DNA of 64,000 nucleotides from Bacillus_CJ salitolerans (GTDB lineage: Bacteria; Bacillota; Bacilli; Bacillales; SA4), in assembly GCF_042680805.1 (NCBI RefSeq), contig NZ_JBHUEM010000024.1, forward strand, positions 103,603 through 167,602, in the 5' to 3' direction. Positions 1-8,817 of the stretch are shown piece after piece. The translations under genes were made by a program, and so were the position numbers. Every line of letters starts with the position of its first letter. Within the stretch, counting starts at the first letter, position 1. Below the pieces are notes generated by a model, which was not told the DNA's origin, made no database searches, and worked only from the letters and a program-made list of their open reading frames with translations.

Positions 1-2221
1 CCTTCCACTTTACTACAATTGGAAGTGTTTCGTTCTCGACTGCCATCTCAGCAATTGGCATTTGCATAAAAGCTTGCTGGATATACTGTTTAATTTGAGG
101 TGTAATGAGTCCAGCTTCTTCAATGTCTTCAGACTTCAATTCAATTAGTTGTTGTTGTGACTTACGATCGATTGAAGTTGAAACTTGAACAATTCCATCT
201 ATAGATTCCAGTTCCTGCTTGAAATCCTGAGCTAGCTGCTGTAGAACATTAAAGTCATTTCCACTAATCGTGACCTGTACTGGGTAGCCTCCACCACCTG
301 CCATTGCATCATGCGCACTCCTGATTGGATAGTTTTCCTGCAAACCACGTAACGAGCTGAGAATTTCTTCATTGATTGCCTTTTGTTCTCTCGTAATTTC
401 ATCTCCCTTTGTCATATTCACAATAAGAGAAAAGTGGTTTCCATCATCCATAATATAGTTTGATTCTACGTCTTTTATAGTAGATAAGACTTCGTTCATT
501 TCAATCATAATTTTTTCTTTTTCGTCAAGAGGTACACCTGTTTCTAACACAACTGAAAGCTGTGCAAAACGATTAAACATATCAGGCATAATAATCATCG
601 GAATTTTTGAAACTAAAAACGTCGAACCAACAAGTATAACAAAAAATAATGTAATGACGGCCAGACTGTTTCGTTTTTTCTTAACTGACCAAGCGACTAA
701 CCTTGTATATGCTTTTGAAATTTTCCCTTCTTTTTTTACAGATGTTTTGCTGTTTACTTTCAAGAATTTCTCCGCTAAAGAAGGTATGAGGGTAAACGAT
801 ACAACGACTGAGCTAATCAAGGTTATCGCCACAACCACTGATAGCATGATCATAAACGATCCTGCTTCACCACCAAGTAAACCAATTGGCAAGAACACCA
901 CAATAGTCGTTAACATGGAAGCAATAACAGCTGTTGCTACTTCCTTGACACCTTCTATAACCGCATCAAACGATTGCAGACCTTGCACTTTTTTTCGGTA
1001 AATAGATTCTAGAATGACAATCGAGGAGTCTACCATCATTCCAATACCAAGACCTAAACCAATCAAGGTCAAAATATTAAAGCTGTAATCAAAATACCAC
1101 ATGGAAGCAAATGTAAGTAAAATAGACGTCGGAATGGATAACCCAATAATCAGAGTAGCTCTTACATTTCGTAAGAATAATAGCAGAATGAGAACGGCAA
1201 TCCCGCCACCAATTAATATATTACTAGTTACACCATCAATTGATTCTTTTACATAGTCTGCTTGTGAAACAATTTCCGTTAACTCAAACCCTGTAATTAA
1301 GTTCTCTTCATCAATCTTTTTAATCTCAGCCCTTACCGCTTCCGCTAAATCAATCTGGGTAAAATCAGCTGTACGTGCAATTTGAACAAAAATAATATCC
1401 TTTGAACCATTCTTCCAAACAAATGACGAGCTCGCTTGCTTCTCAATTGATACATCTGCTATATCTTTTACTTCAATAAAACCAGTATGAATCGGTACTT
1501 TTATTGATTCCACATCCTGAACACTTTCTAGTTTCGTATCCCAGCGTAAGGTAGGGGAATCAGTTTCACCACTTAGTTCTCCAAGTGTAGCTTCGTCATT
1601 TCCTTGTTGAATTGCACCAATAACATGCGAAATATCGATTCCATTTTTGATTAACTTCTCTCTATCAAACTCAATTAGCATTTCATGCTTTTGGTTACCA
1701 GATAGTAGGACATCTTTTACCTCTGGCAATGCTTCTAATCTTGGTTCCAAAATCTCCTCTGCAAATGACGTCATGTCCTCGACTTCTCCCCCGGCTAAAT
1801 CAAGGAAAAACTCATAATTCCCACTTGTGCTTAATTGAAAGGCCGTGGCATCTTTTACACCGTTCATATCAGCTGTGAGCAAGTTTACTGTAGATTCCAG
1901 CTCTTTAAATACTTCATCACCCCGCCCGCGTTCAAACGTAACTGATATCGAGCTTCTACCTATTGCAGTTGTGGATTGAACTTCTTCAACGCCGTCTATT
2001 GATGCAATTTGTTGTTCTAACTGATTCGTGATTGTTTGCTCTACTTCAACTGCTGCCATTTCTCCTGCATTTACTTCTACAAACGCACTATCAAAAGAAA
2101 CTGCTGGCATTAATTCTTTATCTAACTTGAATACGGCATAGCTTCCCACTAAGATGACAAGTACCGATAATAAACCAACTAGTATTTTTCGATTAACTAT
2201 AAATTTTATTAAATTCATCAT
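1..2221 (-). CDS. swrC: RND-superfamily efflux transporter, SwrC/YerP type (partial, C-terminus outside window)
   Basis: The visible 740 codons are the N-terminal three quarters of an inner-membrane proton-driven exporter of the AcrB/SwrC type. After one membrane helix (about residues 10-30) comes a large extracytoplasmic domain to about residue 330, then a helix cluster containing GIGMMVDSSIVILES, the usual place of the proton-relay acidic residues; one Asp is kept and the second position is Ser. A second extracytoplasmic domain follows and runs off the window. B. subtilis SwrC exports surfactin and is needed for swarming. Two tandem ATG codons occur; AAGGAG lies 4 nt before the first and 7 nt before the second, so translation may start at 2218. 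In B. subtilis swrC is preceded by the TetR gene yerO, which is absent here. Family is certain; substrate is inferred. Confidence 0.9.
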   Translation of the reverse strand, partial: MMNLIKFIVNRKILVGLLSVLVILVGSYAVFKLDKELMPAVSFDSAFVEVNAGEMAAVEVEQTITNQLEQQIASIDGVEEVQSTTAIGRSSISVTFERGRGDEVFKELESTVNLLTADMNGVKDATAFQLSTSGNYEFFLDLAGGEVEDMTSFAEEILEPRLEALPEVKDVLLSGNQKHEMLIEFDREKLIKNGIDISHVIGAIQQGNDEATLGELSGETDSPTLRWDTKLESVQDVESIKVPIHTGFIEVKDIADVSIEKQASSSFVWKNGSKDIIFVQIARTADFTQIDLAEAVRAEIKKIDEENLITGFELTEIVSQADYVKESIDGVTSNILIGGGIAVLILLLFLRNVRATLIIGLSIPTSILLTFASMWYFDYSFNILTLIGLGLGIGMMVDSSIVILESIYRKKVQGLQSFDAVIEGVKEVATAVIASMLTTIVVFLPIGLLGGEAGSFMIMLSVVVAITLISSVVVSFTLIPSLAEKFLKVNSKTSVKKEGKISKAYTRLVAWSVKKKRNSLAVITLFFVILVGSTFLVSKIPMIIMPDMFNRFAQLSVVLETGVPLDEKEKIMIEMNEVLSTIKDVESNYIMDDGNHFSLIVNMTKGDEITREQKAINEEILSSLRGLQENYPIRSAHDAMAGGGGYPVQVTISGNDFNVLQQLAQDFKQELESIDGIVQVSTSIDRKSQQQLIELKSEDIEEAGLITPQIKQYIQQAFMQMPIAEMAVENETLPIVVKWK

Positions 2222-2581
2222 GATTCTCCTTACTCATCTTTTTTTACTATCCCTTCGCTTTCCATAAACAATATAGCTGATTTAAGAGTCATATTATAAG
2301 TGAATTCGGTCACATCCTTAGTCATAAATTCCGAATGACTCATCCTTCTAAAAAAACCGATACCTTGTGTTTTACCTCTTTGGTCAAACAATTTTTATAT
2401 TCCCACTCGCTTTTTGTTCAGAGGAAGCGTACACAAAACAAAGCCTTCCTTTTTAAGCTTCTTCAACTAATTCAAACATGACCGTCATATTACTTTTGTG
2501 GTATGGACTAGTTAAAAGTTAGACCGTTTTTAATCTAGTTGCATATGATAAGGAAAGTTTAAAGAAAGATAGGTGAAAATA
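2222..2581. other. Intergenic region between divergent swrC and a Gly/His/Tyr-rich gene
   Basis: No credible ORF is seen. On the minus strand a TATAAT box lies near 2293-2298, but no good -35 is visible at normal spacing. Just upstream is an inverted repeat ATTCGG (near 2305) / CCGAAT (near 2333), spaced about 22 nt, which could be a repressor operator for swrC. These are weak, unaided readings. Confidence 0.3.
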
Positions 2582-2863
2582 ATGGTTTCATATTATCGGC
2601 CACACGGTGGCGGAGGACACGCAAGCTGGGGGCATGGGACAGGACATGCAACATGGGGACATGGTGGAACTTGGGGACCGCATCACGGATGGGGGTATAA
2701 TCCTGGATTTGCAGCAGGAACTGCCACTGGCTTAGTACTAGGTGCAGCTGCTTCTCCTGGGGCTTATCCCGCTCCATATCCGTACCCAGCGCCTTATCCA
2801 TATCCGGCACCATATCCACAACAAACGTATCCAGCTCCATATTATCCGCAAGGCCAATATTAA
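2582..2863 (+). CDS. Small Gly/His- then Pro/Tyr-rich low-complexity protein
   Basis: A 93-residue protein of strongly biased composition, family not recognised. Residues 1-45 are Gly/His/Trp-rich with repeated HATWGHG-like units, residues 45-60 form a short Ala/Gly hydrophobic stretch, and the tail repeats YPAPYPYPAP units. Such composition occurs in spore-coat and cell-surface proteins of Bacillaceae, so a spore-surface role is possible but only a guess. Start choice: AGGTG at 2571-2575 is ideally placed for ATG 2582; an in-frame GTG at 2573 lies inside that Shine-Dalgarno and is less likely. A strong terminator follows directly. An ORF of similar length on the opposite strand is a product of the repeat and is rejected. 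Confidence 0.7.
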   Translation: MVSYYRPHGGGGHASWGHGTGHATWGHGGTWGPHHGWGYNPGFAAGTATGLVLGAAASPGAYPAPYPYPAPYPYPAPYPQQTYPAPYYPQGQY

Positions 2864-2868
2864 CCACT

Positions 2869-2899
2869 AAAAAGACATCCCTTTTATGGATGTCTTTTT
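2869..2899. terminator. Bidirectional rho-independent terminator
   Basis: A perfect 12-bp stem AAAAAGACATCC / GGATGTCTTTTT with a short loop stands 5 nt after the stop codon of the Gly/His-rich gene. The A- and T-runs at both ends let it work in either direction. Confidence 0.85.
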
Positions 2900-2972
2900 A
2901 GTATCTATCAGGAAAACTACAACCGTGAAACATATTTTGTGAAACAAGAAAAACCGGGAAGTGACTGTCACT

Positions 2973-3003
2973 AAAAAAAAAACAGACCAAGGATGGTCTG
3001 TTT
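2973..3003 (-). terminator. Terminator of dgkB
   Basis: On the minus strand AACAGACC and GGTCTGTT form a stem followed by at least eight T. The stem begins inside the dgkB stop codon. Confidence 0.85.
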
Positions 3004-3910
3004 ATGAGTAGAGTTGATTGATTTTACTGTTGGATACAAATACATCTAAATGTTGATAGTAGTTCATGAATTCACCTGGTAGTAGTCCGCCGTATTCACC
3101 GTCTAGGTTTAATTGCATTTTTTCAGTTGTCTTTACTTTAACACGGTTCGCTTTTGAATAGATGATAGCTGGGTCGTTCATGTGATCACCTTTAAGGGCT
3201 AGTGATGCAATTCTCACGATATCAGCTAAGTTTGTTTTCTTGACGATGATAAGGTCGAACATTCCATCGTTAAAACAAGCAGTAGGTGCTAGTTTTTCAA
3301 AACCACCGACCGAATTTGTGTTACATACAAGAAATAGCATAATCTCTCCCTCAAAAAACTTCCCATCATATTCAATTTCAACATGGGTCGGTTTAATCGA
3401 AGGTAAGATTTCCATTCCTTTTAAATAGTACGCTAATTGTCCAAGTACCGTTTTTAGTTTGCTGGGTACTTCATAAGTAAGCTCCGTTAACCTTCCACCA
3501 CCTGCAATGTTAATGAAGAATTGTCCGTTTACCTTACCTAAATCGATAGGAAGGGTGGCACCTTCGCATATAATGTTGGTCGCTTCCTCAATGGTACGCG
3601 GTACACCAAGAGCCCTTGCGAAGTCGTTTGTGGTTCCTACAGGGATGATCCCAAGCTTTGGACGATTTTCTAGCTCTGCTAAACCATTGACCACTTCATT
3701 AATCGTTCCATCACCACCTGCGGCAATTACAACATCAAATTGTCGTTCTACTGCATCGCGAGCAGCATTCGTCGCGTCACCAGCACCTGTCGTTGCATGA
3801 CATGATGTCTCATAACCAGCAATCTCCATTTTCTGTAAAACCTCAGGTAAATGTTTTTTGAATAATTCTCTTCCTGACGTTGGGTTATAAATAATCCGTG
3901 CTCTTTTCAT
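3002..3910 (-). CDS. dgkB: Diacylglycerol kinase DgkB
   Basis: Soluble lipid kinase of the DAGK/sphingosine-kinase fold that rephosphorylates diacylglycerol released during lipoteichoic acid synthesis, returning it to phosphatidic acid. The N-terminal nucleotide-binding domain shows AAGGDGTINEVVNGL (about residues 62-76) and IPVGTTNDFAR, the two hallmark motifs, and the length (302 aa) is normal. Upstream in-frame ATGs exist at 3919 and 3916, but the protein family starts at MKRARIIYNP and the AGGA at 3920-3923 is best spaced for ATG 3910. Gene order gat-swrC-dgkB matches B. subtilis yerQ, except that swrC and dgkB are here separated by the small Gly/His-rich gene. Confidence 0.93.
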   Translation of the reverse strand: MKRARIIYNPTSGRELFKKHLPEVLQKMEIAGYETSCHATTGAGDATNAARDAVERQFDVVIAAGGDGTINEVVNGLAELENRPKLGIIPVGTTNDFARALGVPRTIEEATNIICEGATLPIDLGKVNGQFFINIAGGGRLTELTYEVPSKLKTVLGQLAYYLKGMEILPSIKPTHVEIEYDGKFFEGEIMLFLVCNTNSVGGFEKLAPTACFNDGMFDLIIVKKTNLADIVRIASLALKGDHMNDPAIIYSKANRVKVKTTEKMQLNLDGEYGGLLPGEFMNYYQHLDVFVSNSKINQLYS

Positions 3911-4180
3911 TATCATCATCCTGTTTCTTTTATATCAACTTAAAATAAAATCTTACTTTCGTCTTTCACGGTGCTAGCTTGGGAGTCAAAGTAATCTTTC
4001 GGTCTTACAAGCCTACTGCAAGTAGTTAAGGTATATTCTTTTCCATAATGTTATAGACCGATCTTCATGTATTTATGTCTAATCTCCCAGTGTTTTGCCT
4101 TATTCATTATAACGGAAAATTTATACATTTCAACTTTTAACCACTTTCACCATTATTCCCTGTTCTACTTTTCGCAAACA

Positions 4181-4204
4181 AAAAACGTCCATTAAGAACG
4201 TTTT
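4181..4204 (-). terminator. Probable terminator of the DUF4395 gene
   Basis: AAAACGT / ACGTTTT form a short stem overlapping the stop codon, with T-rich sequence beyond on the minus strand. The stem is weak. Confidence 0.55.
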
Positions 4205-4616
4205 ACTTTGATTTGAACTCGTGATGATGTTTCCACATTAAGTATCGATACCGAATGGTACATCCGATACAATAACCACTTAATGCTAACGCGGAAGCTA
4301 TGATAACCATTCCACTGAAAATATAACCAATCACTGTATATTTAATTGTAAACGCAAGTAATGATATTCCCAGGCAGATTGTTGCAATCCATTGATTAAA
4401 TAGCTGCTGCTCACGGTCTTCTTGTCTATACTGATTAAATGGTTTCTTTAGAAACACCTTGCCCATTAACATAACTGGATTTTGTTTCGTGACTACTGTG
4501 ATAACTCCAGCTACAAAAGGGAGAAGTAATAATAGTTTTCCGAAAAATAAGCTTATTAAAACAGTTATCAAAATGAATGATTGATTTATTTGGACTAAAG
4601 GCTTCGGTATATTCAA
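4203..4616 (-). CDS. DUF4395-family membrane protein
   Basis: A 137-residue integral membrane protein with about four hydrophobic helices (near residues 14-30, 32-45, 80-97 and 100-115). It starts with IPKPLVQINQ and ends with GYCIGCTIRYRYLMWK; the proline-rich start and the C-x-x-C near the end are what I recall as the DUF4395 signature. Members often neighbour thioredoxin-like or rhodanese genes; none is present here, so function is unknown. It is transcribed alone, diverging from the two plus-strand genes that follow, and has its own hairpin terminator. Confidence 0.7.
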   Translation of the reverse strand: MNIPKPLVQINQSFILITVLISLFFGKLLLLLPFVAGVITVVTKQNPVMLMGKVFLKKPFNQYRQEDREQQLFNQWIATICLGISLLAFTIKYTVIGYIFSGMVIIASALALSGYCIGCTIRYRYLMWKHHHEFKSK

Positions 4617-4737
4617 TTCTATCCCTCCTTATTATGCTCATTATACCAAGTGATTTAGTTGGTTTTCAATCATATGAAATATTGTTTTCATATTCGTCTA
4701 TACTAATCAAAACGAAAACAAACAAGAGAGGGAACTT

Positions 4738-4959
4738 ATGAAACAATGGGAGAAAAAATTCTCAGCATGGATAAACACGAATGAACTAATTTATGTGGAG
4801 ACGATGAAGCAGAGGATTGGGCGCTCTCTAATATATGGAAGGCTCCTTTCTTTTAATATGGATGAACAGTTTATACAGCTATATAACGACGATGATAAGA
4901 GAGTTGATATGATTCCATTCAAGGAAATCGATCAAATTGGATCTACAAAGGAAAGGTAG
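4738..4959 (+). CDS. Hypothetical 73-aa protein
   Basis: Small cytoplasmic protein, family not recognised. It begins MKQWEKKFSAW and has a central YGRLLSFNMDEQFIQLY segment that resembles a small beta barrel, followed by an acidic loop and an amphipathic end. A good Shine-Dalgarno (AGAGAGGGAA) precedes ATG 4738. Its 3' end overlaps the start of the next gene by about 23 nt, which suggests translational coupling. Confidence 0.6.
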   Translation: MKQWEKKFSAWINTNELIYVETMKQRIGRSLIYGRLLSFNMDEQFIQLYNDDDKRVDMIPFKEIDQIGSTKER

Positions 4960-5518
4960 TGAGGTTATTTATACAAAGATGGTGGTTTTTATTGCACTTT
5001 TTTTTGCCATGACCTACCAAATAGCATATGGAAAGGATACCCTATCTCCAGTAGCTGTTATTCACCAGTTTTACGAGGATGTAAGTCACAACCGCTGGGA
5101 TGAAGCCCCCTATTGGTGGATAGAGCAGCAACGGGTTGAATTAAAAGGATTTTTTGAAAACGAAAATAATATTAGAGAGAAAAAAGGACTTTATAATCTG
5201 AAGGAAGCGAAGTTAGTTATGTGGAAAGAGCTACCGTATGAGTACGGCTTGAGTTATGTTCCAAGTGAGTATATGGATTTTTTTACAAAGGATAAGAAAA
5301 TCTACTATGTCGGTGTGAACTACACAGTACATAAACAAACTCAGTCCTTTATTGATGGGACAAATTATTTTCTTATTGCAATGGTCCGTGAGAATGGAGA
5401 TTGGAAAATTGCACTCACTACTCATGTGACTGTTTCCTCGATTATCGAAGACGGTCATGGTTTTGGTACGGAGGATGAATGTACTTATGATAAGAGAAGA
5501 TTAAAGGATGTAGATTAG
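4937..5518 (+). CDS. Secreted protein with NTF2-like ectodomain (hypothetical)
   Basis: The protein carries a Sec-type signal sequence (KMVVFIALFFAMTYQIAYG), with likely cleavage after AYG. The body has SPVAVIHQFYEDVSHNRWDEAPYWW near the front and GDWKIA near the end, the arrangement seen in SnoaL/NTF2-like and DUF4829-type secreted proteins. No catalytic residues can be assigned. The start is uncertain: the longest reading opens at TTG 4937 inside the previous gene, while ATG 4979 (MVVFIALFF) gives a clean signal peptide but has GAGG rather far upstream. The two genes form a small operon ending at the hairpin at 5579-5614. Confidence 0.6.
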   Translation: MDLQRKGSEVIYTKMVVFIALFFAMTYQIAYGKDTLSPVAVIHQFYEDVSHNRWDEAPYWWIEQQRVELKGFFENENNIREKKGLYNLKEAKLVMWKELPYEYGLSYVPSEYMDFFTKDKKIYYVGVNYTVHKQTQSFIDGTNYFLIAMVRENGDWKIALTTHVTVSSIIEDGHGFGTEDECTYDKRRLKDVD

Positions 5519-5578
5519 GTCATTGCATATAATAGGTTCTTACTTACATAAACTTTAATCAACGCTTTAGCAATAAAC

Positions 5579-5614
5579 AAAAAAGCAGAACAAGGATTAG
5601 TCCTGTCTGCTTTT
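5579..5614. terminator. Bidirectional terminator between convergent genes
   Basis: AAAAAGCAGA / TCTGCTTTT pair, with an inner GGA/TCC stem. It serves the secreted-protein gene on the plus strand and the PP2C gene on the minus strand. Confidence 0.8.
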
Positions 5615-6377
5615 AATACTTGTATTTAAAAACTAACATCGTAATATCATCTTTTTGTTGAAGATGTTCTGTAAAGCAGTGTAGTTCTTCAATAACACCA
5701 TTTTTAATATCCTCAACAGGAAGGGTGTGTATTCTGGAAAGTAGATTTATTAATCTTTTCTTATTATAAAGTTCCCCCTCCGAATTTTGAGCTTCAATAA
5801 TACCGTCTGTATAGAAAAATAAACAACTACCTTTTTCTATTATTAATTCGTGTTGCTCATACTCATAATGGGGCAGACCACCGATCATAATTCCTTTACT
5901 TTCTAGGAACGTACTAGTTGAAGAGCTTGTCATTAGCAAAGGATATGCATGACCTGCATTCGCATATCTGATGGTGCTGGAAGCTGGATCCCAATCGGCA
6001 CAAAACAATGTAACAAACGAAGTAAGTGACCGAAGATCCTCATAAAGAGCTTGGTTGATTAACGTTAACATTTCCGATGGATCATTTGCTTTCTGTGCTA
6101 AACTTCGAAATGCCCCTCTTATTAAGATCATTTGCATGGCAGCCGGGATCCCTTTACCCATTACATCCCCGATGACCATCCTAAGTTTGCCATCCGGCAA
6201 CTTGCATACATCATAGTAATCTCCACCGATTAGCCTTGCGGGTATCGATATTCCAGAAACCTCTACACCTGAAGAGATGGGTGGAGTACTATTAAGTAGT
6301 TTCGTTTGGATATTTTTGGCTAGTTTAATTTCTCTTTTTAAAGTCTTATCCAATTCGTTTAGAATGGGAACACTCAT
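5613..6377 (-). CDS. PP2C-family (RsbU/SpoIIE-type) serine phosphatase
   Basis: A 254-residue PPM phosphatase of the kind that dephosphorylates STAS anti-sigma-factor antagonists. Metal-binding motifs are in order: IGGDYYD (about residue 50), IGDVMGKGIPAAM (about 70), FYTDGIIEA (about 188) and the final DDITMLVFK. Residues 1-40 form a short coiled helix (LDKTLKREIKLAKNIQTKLL) as in RsbU linkers, and no sensory domain is present. AAAGGTGG precedes ATG 6377. It lies 92 nt downstream of the HD/HATPase gene and is probably the last gene of riboswitch-controlled transcription that begins near 8950. Likely substrates are the STAS proteins at 9611 and 12031 (inference). Confidence 0.88.
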   Translation of the reverse strand: MSVPILNELDKTLKREIKLAKNIQTKLLNSTPPISSGVEVSGISIPARLIGGDYYDVCKLPDGKLRMVIGDVMGKGIPAAMQMILIRGAFRSLAQKANDPSEMLTLINQALYEDLRSLTSFVTLFCADWDPASSTIRYANAGHAYPLLMTSSSTSTFLESKGIMIGGLPHYEYEQHELIIEKGSCLFFYTDGIIEAQNSEGELYNKKRLINLLSRIHTLPVEDIKNGVIEELHCFTEHLQQKDDITMLVFKYKY

Positions 6378-6469
6378 ACTACCCCACCTTTATCCCACGT
6401 GTAAATTTCCCGTAGTGTTTTTTACCTACTAAAAATATACCATGTTTTTCCGAGAAAGAAATCCTTCTT

Positions 6470-8584
6470 CTACTCACTAACTATTTTTTTTTCTGAAAAA
6501 TGCCCAGTACCTACCATTTCTACCAAATTCATCTCCATCACAACCGTAGTCCCTTTTGGACTTGTATAAAGTTTCACCTTATCCATCATCTTCATGAGGA
6601 GATTAAACCCTTGACCTAATGATACTTTTGTTGAATAACCAGCTAAAAGAGTGGATTTAGGTAACTCTGATAAATCAATTCCACTTCCTTTGTCTTGAAC
6701 AACAATCTTAAGTGTCCCATTCTCATAGAATAGGTGTATTGAGCCTGAAGTTGCATGCTTGATCACATTTGTCACAACTTCTGATGTACAAAGTAAAATT
6801 TGAAATGCCACCTTACTAGGAACATTTAACTGGGTTAAAATTTCCTGAACTAATTGTCTACTTAACGGGACATCTCCTTTCTTTTCAATTGGCAATGAAC
6901 CAATTGATTGTTTTTGAACGATATTATTCAGTTCCTTCATATCAATAAGTTCCATTTTTCCTTTCGTAACAGAAAAGATAACATCTCTATACAAAGTTTG
7001 GACTTGTTCATTTTTTTGTTTTTCAAATTCAAAAATGGGGGTTATATCAGTAAGTAAGAACTGATATCCATCTGGCACTTGAGTACAATAAACGTCATAA
7101 AGTCTTCCAGCTTCATTTTCTACTATTTCCCTGATGATTCTTTGTTCCACTTGTACCTTCTCAATGAGAACAGTTAACTTTTGTTCAATATCAAGACTAA
7201 CTTCCTGACCTTTTCCATCAATAAAAACCTGATGTTTGAATGTAAGGTGAGTCACACTTAATTTACTTAATAATTCAGAGTCTTTAAGTTTGTGACTAAG
7301 TTTAGAATCTACTTTTTTCTCAACTGATTCCTTCTCATGTACAACTTCTTCCACCGACTCACCTAAACACAGTTCCATAAATATATTTAAACTTACTTCA
7401 ACTAACTTCGGATCAAGCTTATTCCCAGCAAGCTTACTAAACTCTTTTTTGGGATTTTTTATCTTTGGATCAAGTAAAAGATGATCGAGCTCATTGGCAA
7501 CAGAAATGATTCTAGAGCCTAAAGGAATGCTTTCTTCGGCTAAATTATATGGAAAACCATTTCCATCCCACTGCTCATGATGATAGAAAACATATTCTGC
7601 TGCTTTGTCTAACCCTGATATTTCTTTCACCATCTTCGAACCCAATTCAATATGGTTCCTATATTCCCTTTCCTCTTCAATCGTTAAAGGGCCTCTTTTT
7701 ATAAACAGTTTTTCACCTAATTGGAGCTTACCCATGTCATGAAAAAGGGCTGCATAATGAATTGAGTCAATTTCCTCCATGGGTAATTTTAATTCCTCAG
7801 CTATTCTTCTAGCCATTTTCCCTACCCGCGTAGAGTGACCACGGTTGATTAACAATTTCATTTCTGACACTTCTGAAAATTTCTCCATTGTTGATAAGAA
7901 GATTTTTCGAAGGTTAATAAATAAACCAAATGCGTATCTAAGTAGAAAATAGCAAAATACAACAAAGAAAGTAACAATAAAAAATAGGAGTGGTTGCTTT
8001 AAGCTGTAAATATAGACAAGGAACAATGTAATACTAGATGTCGTAAGAAACATATAGATAGCATCTAATAAAATATTTAACAAGGTTCCCCAGTAAGGTT
8101 TATTATTAAGTGTTGAAAAAACAACAGCAATCAATATATAGTTGACCAAAGAATGTATTCCTATAACAGCGAATAGTAGCAACATTGTTTTCCAATGAAA
8201 AATACTCTCGCGATCATATAGCCATTCAAAGAACAAACCTGCTACAATAATACAGATAATATATAGACTCAAATTAAACAAATTTTTCTTAATGTTTCTT
8301 TTTTTCCATAATAAGGCTGTAGTTAAGAGGAAAATAACGAGTTCCACTACAACTGCATTTTCCACTCCATAAAACAATAAAGCAATAAACGTAAAGGTTT
8401 GAGAACTAGTAAATAAGGTACCATTGGGAAGTTCAATTAAAAAATACTCTAATACCCCTGCCAAGATACCTAATGCAAGAATGACTTCAATACGGGAGTA
8501 ATCGGTTGTAAGGAGGGATATGACTAATAATGTAAAACCAACCAATATTATTGAATTAATATATACATTTAATTTGGTTGGCAT
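6470..8584 (-). CDS. Membrane HD-GYP-like protein fused to an RsbW-type HATPase domain
   Basis: A 704-residue, three-part protein. Residues 1-215 form about seven membrane helices. An HD-GYP-like domain follows (about 245-370): HDMGK, then HIELG, then HHEQWDGNGFPYNL and IPLGSRIISVANELD. The canonical GYP is GFP, and the Asp usual in VAD is Asn, so phosphodiesterase activity on c-di-GMP cannot be assumed. A middle region (about 430-560) is not recognised. The C-terminal 130 residues are a GHKL ATPase of the anti-sigma serine-kinase type (SEVVTNVIKHA, VQDKGSGIDL, GQGFNLLMKMMD). The gene follows the 26-aa peptide gene and riboswitch at 8818-8905 and precedes the phosphatase. HD and anti-sigma ATPase domains in one chain would link c-di-GMP turnover to partner switching. 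Confidence 0.87.
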   Translation of the reverse strand: MPTKLNVYINSIILVGFTLLVISLLTTDYSRIEVILALGILAGVLEYFLIELPNGTLFTSSQTFTFIALLFYGVENAVVVELVIFLLTTALLWKKRNIKKNLFNLSLYIICIIVAGLFFEWLYDRESIFHWKTMLLLFAVIGIHSLVNYILIAVVFSTLNNKPYWGTLLNILLDAIYMFLTTSSITLFLVYIYSLKQPLLFFIVTFFVVFCYFLLRYAFGLFINLRKIFLSTMEKFSEVSEMKLLINRGHSTRVGKMARRIAEELKLPMEEIDSIHYAALFHDMGKLQLGEKLFIKRGPLTIEEEREYRNHIELGSKMVKEISGLDKAAEYVFYHHEQWDGNGFPYNLAEESIPLGSRIISVANELDHLLLDPKIKNPKKEFSKLAGNKLDPKLVEVSLNIFMELCLGESVEEVVHEKESVEKKVDSKLSHKLKDSELLSKLSVTHLTFKHQVFIDGKGQEVSLDIEQKLTVLIEKVQVEQRIIREIVENEAGRLYDVYCTQVPDGYQFLLTDITPIFEFEKQKNEQVQTLYRDVIFSVTKGKMELIDMKELNNIVQKQSIGSLPIEKKGDVPLSRQLVQEILTQLNVPSKVAFQILLCTSEVVTNVIKHATSGSIHLFYENGTLKIVVQDKGSGIDLSELPKSTLLAGYSTKVSLGQGFNLLMKMMDKVKLYTSPKGTTVVMEMNLVEMVGTGHFSEKKIVSE

Positions 8585-8721
8585 TTTCTTTCACATCCTT
8601 TTTTAAAATATGAGGAAATAACTTGTGGTTTAACAAATAAATTAATCAAGAAACATCTATTTTTTAATAAAAACTGGGGCGTAGGTACTGCTATTGAATC
8701 CTTAAATCTAAAAGATTATGA

Positions 8722-8802
8722 TTATGGACGCCAAGGTACTCCTGCTACTGCAGATAATGCCATTGCAGCAAGAACCATGATTAGAAATACTTTACCTTTC
8801 AT
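8722..8802 (-). CDS. 26-aa hydrophobic peptide under a c-di-GMP riboswitch
   Basis: The reading frame starts at ATG 8802 with an ideal AAGGAGG at 8811-8817, 8 nt upstream, and ends at 8722. It begins MKGKVFLIMVL, continues with a hydrophobic core, and ends GVPWRP. The shape is a signal-peptide-like or single-helix peptide with a short Pro/Trp/Arg tail. A longer in-frame ORF reaching back to 8955 would run through the riboswitch aptamer and is not believed. It is the first gene behind the riboswitch and lies 137 nt before the membrane HD protein. It could be a secreted signal for that protein's membrane domain, a leader peptide, or a small membrane subunit. Family not recognised; the start is well supported, the function is not. 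Confidence 0.65.
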   Translation of the reverse strand: MKGKVFLIMVLAAMALSAVAGVPWRP

Positions 8803-8817
8803 GGGATCAACCTCCTT

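Noticed and set aside
654..1001. 115-aa plus-strand frame inside swrC
   Set aside because: Shadow of the clear RND transporter frame on the minus strand.
2559..2867. 102-aa minus-strand frame opposite the Gly/His-rich gene
   Set aside because: It is the complement of a repetitive sequence, has no ribosome site, and the plus-strand frame has a good one plus a terminator.
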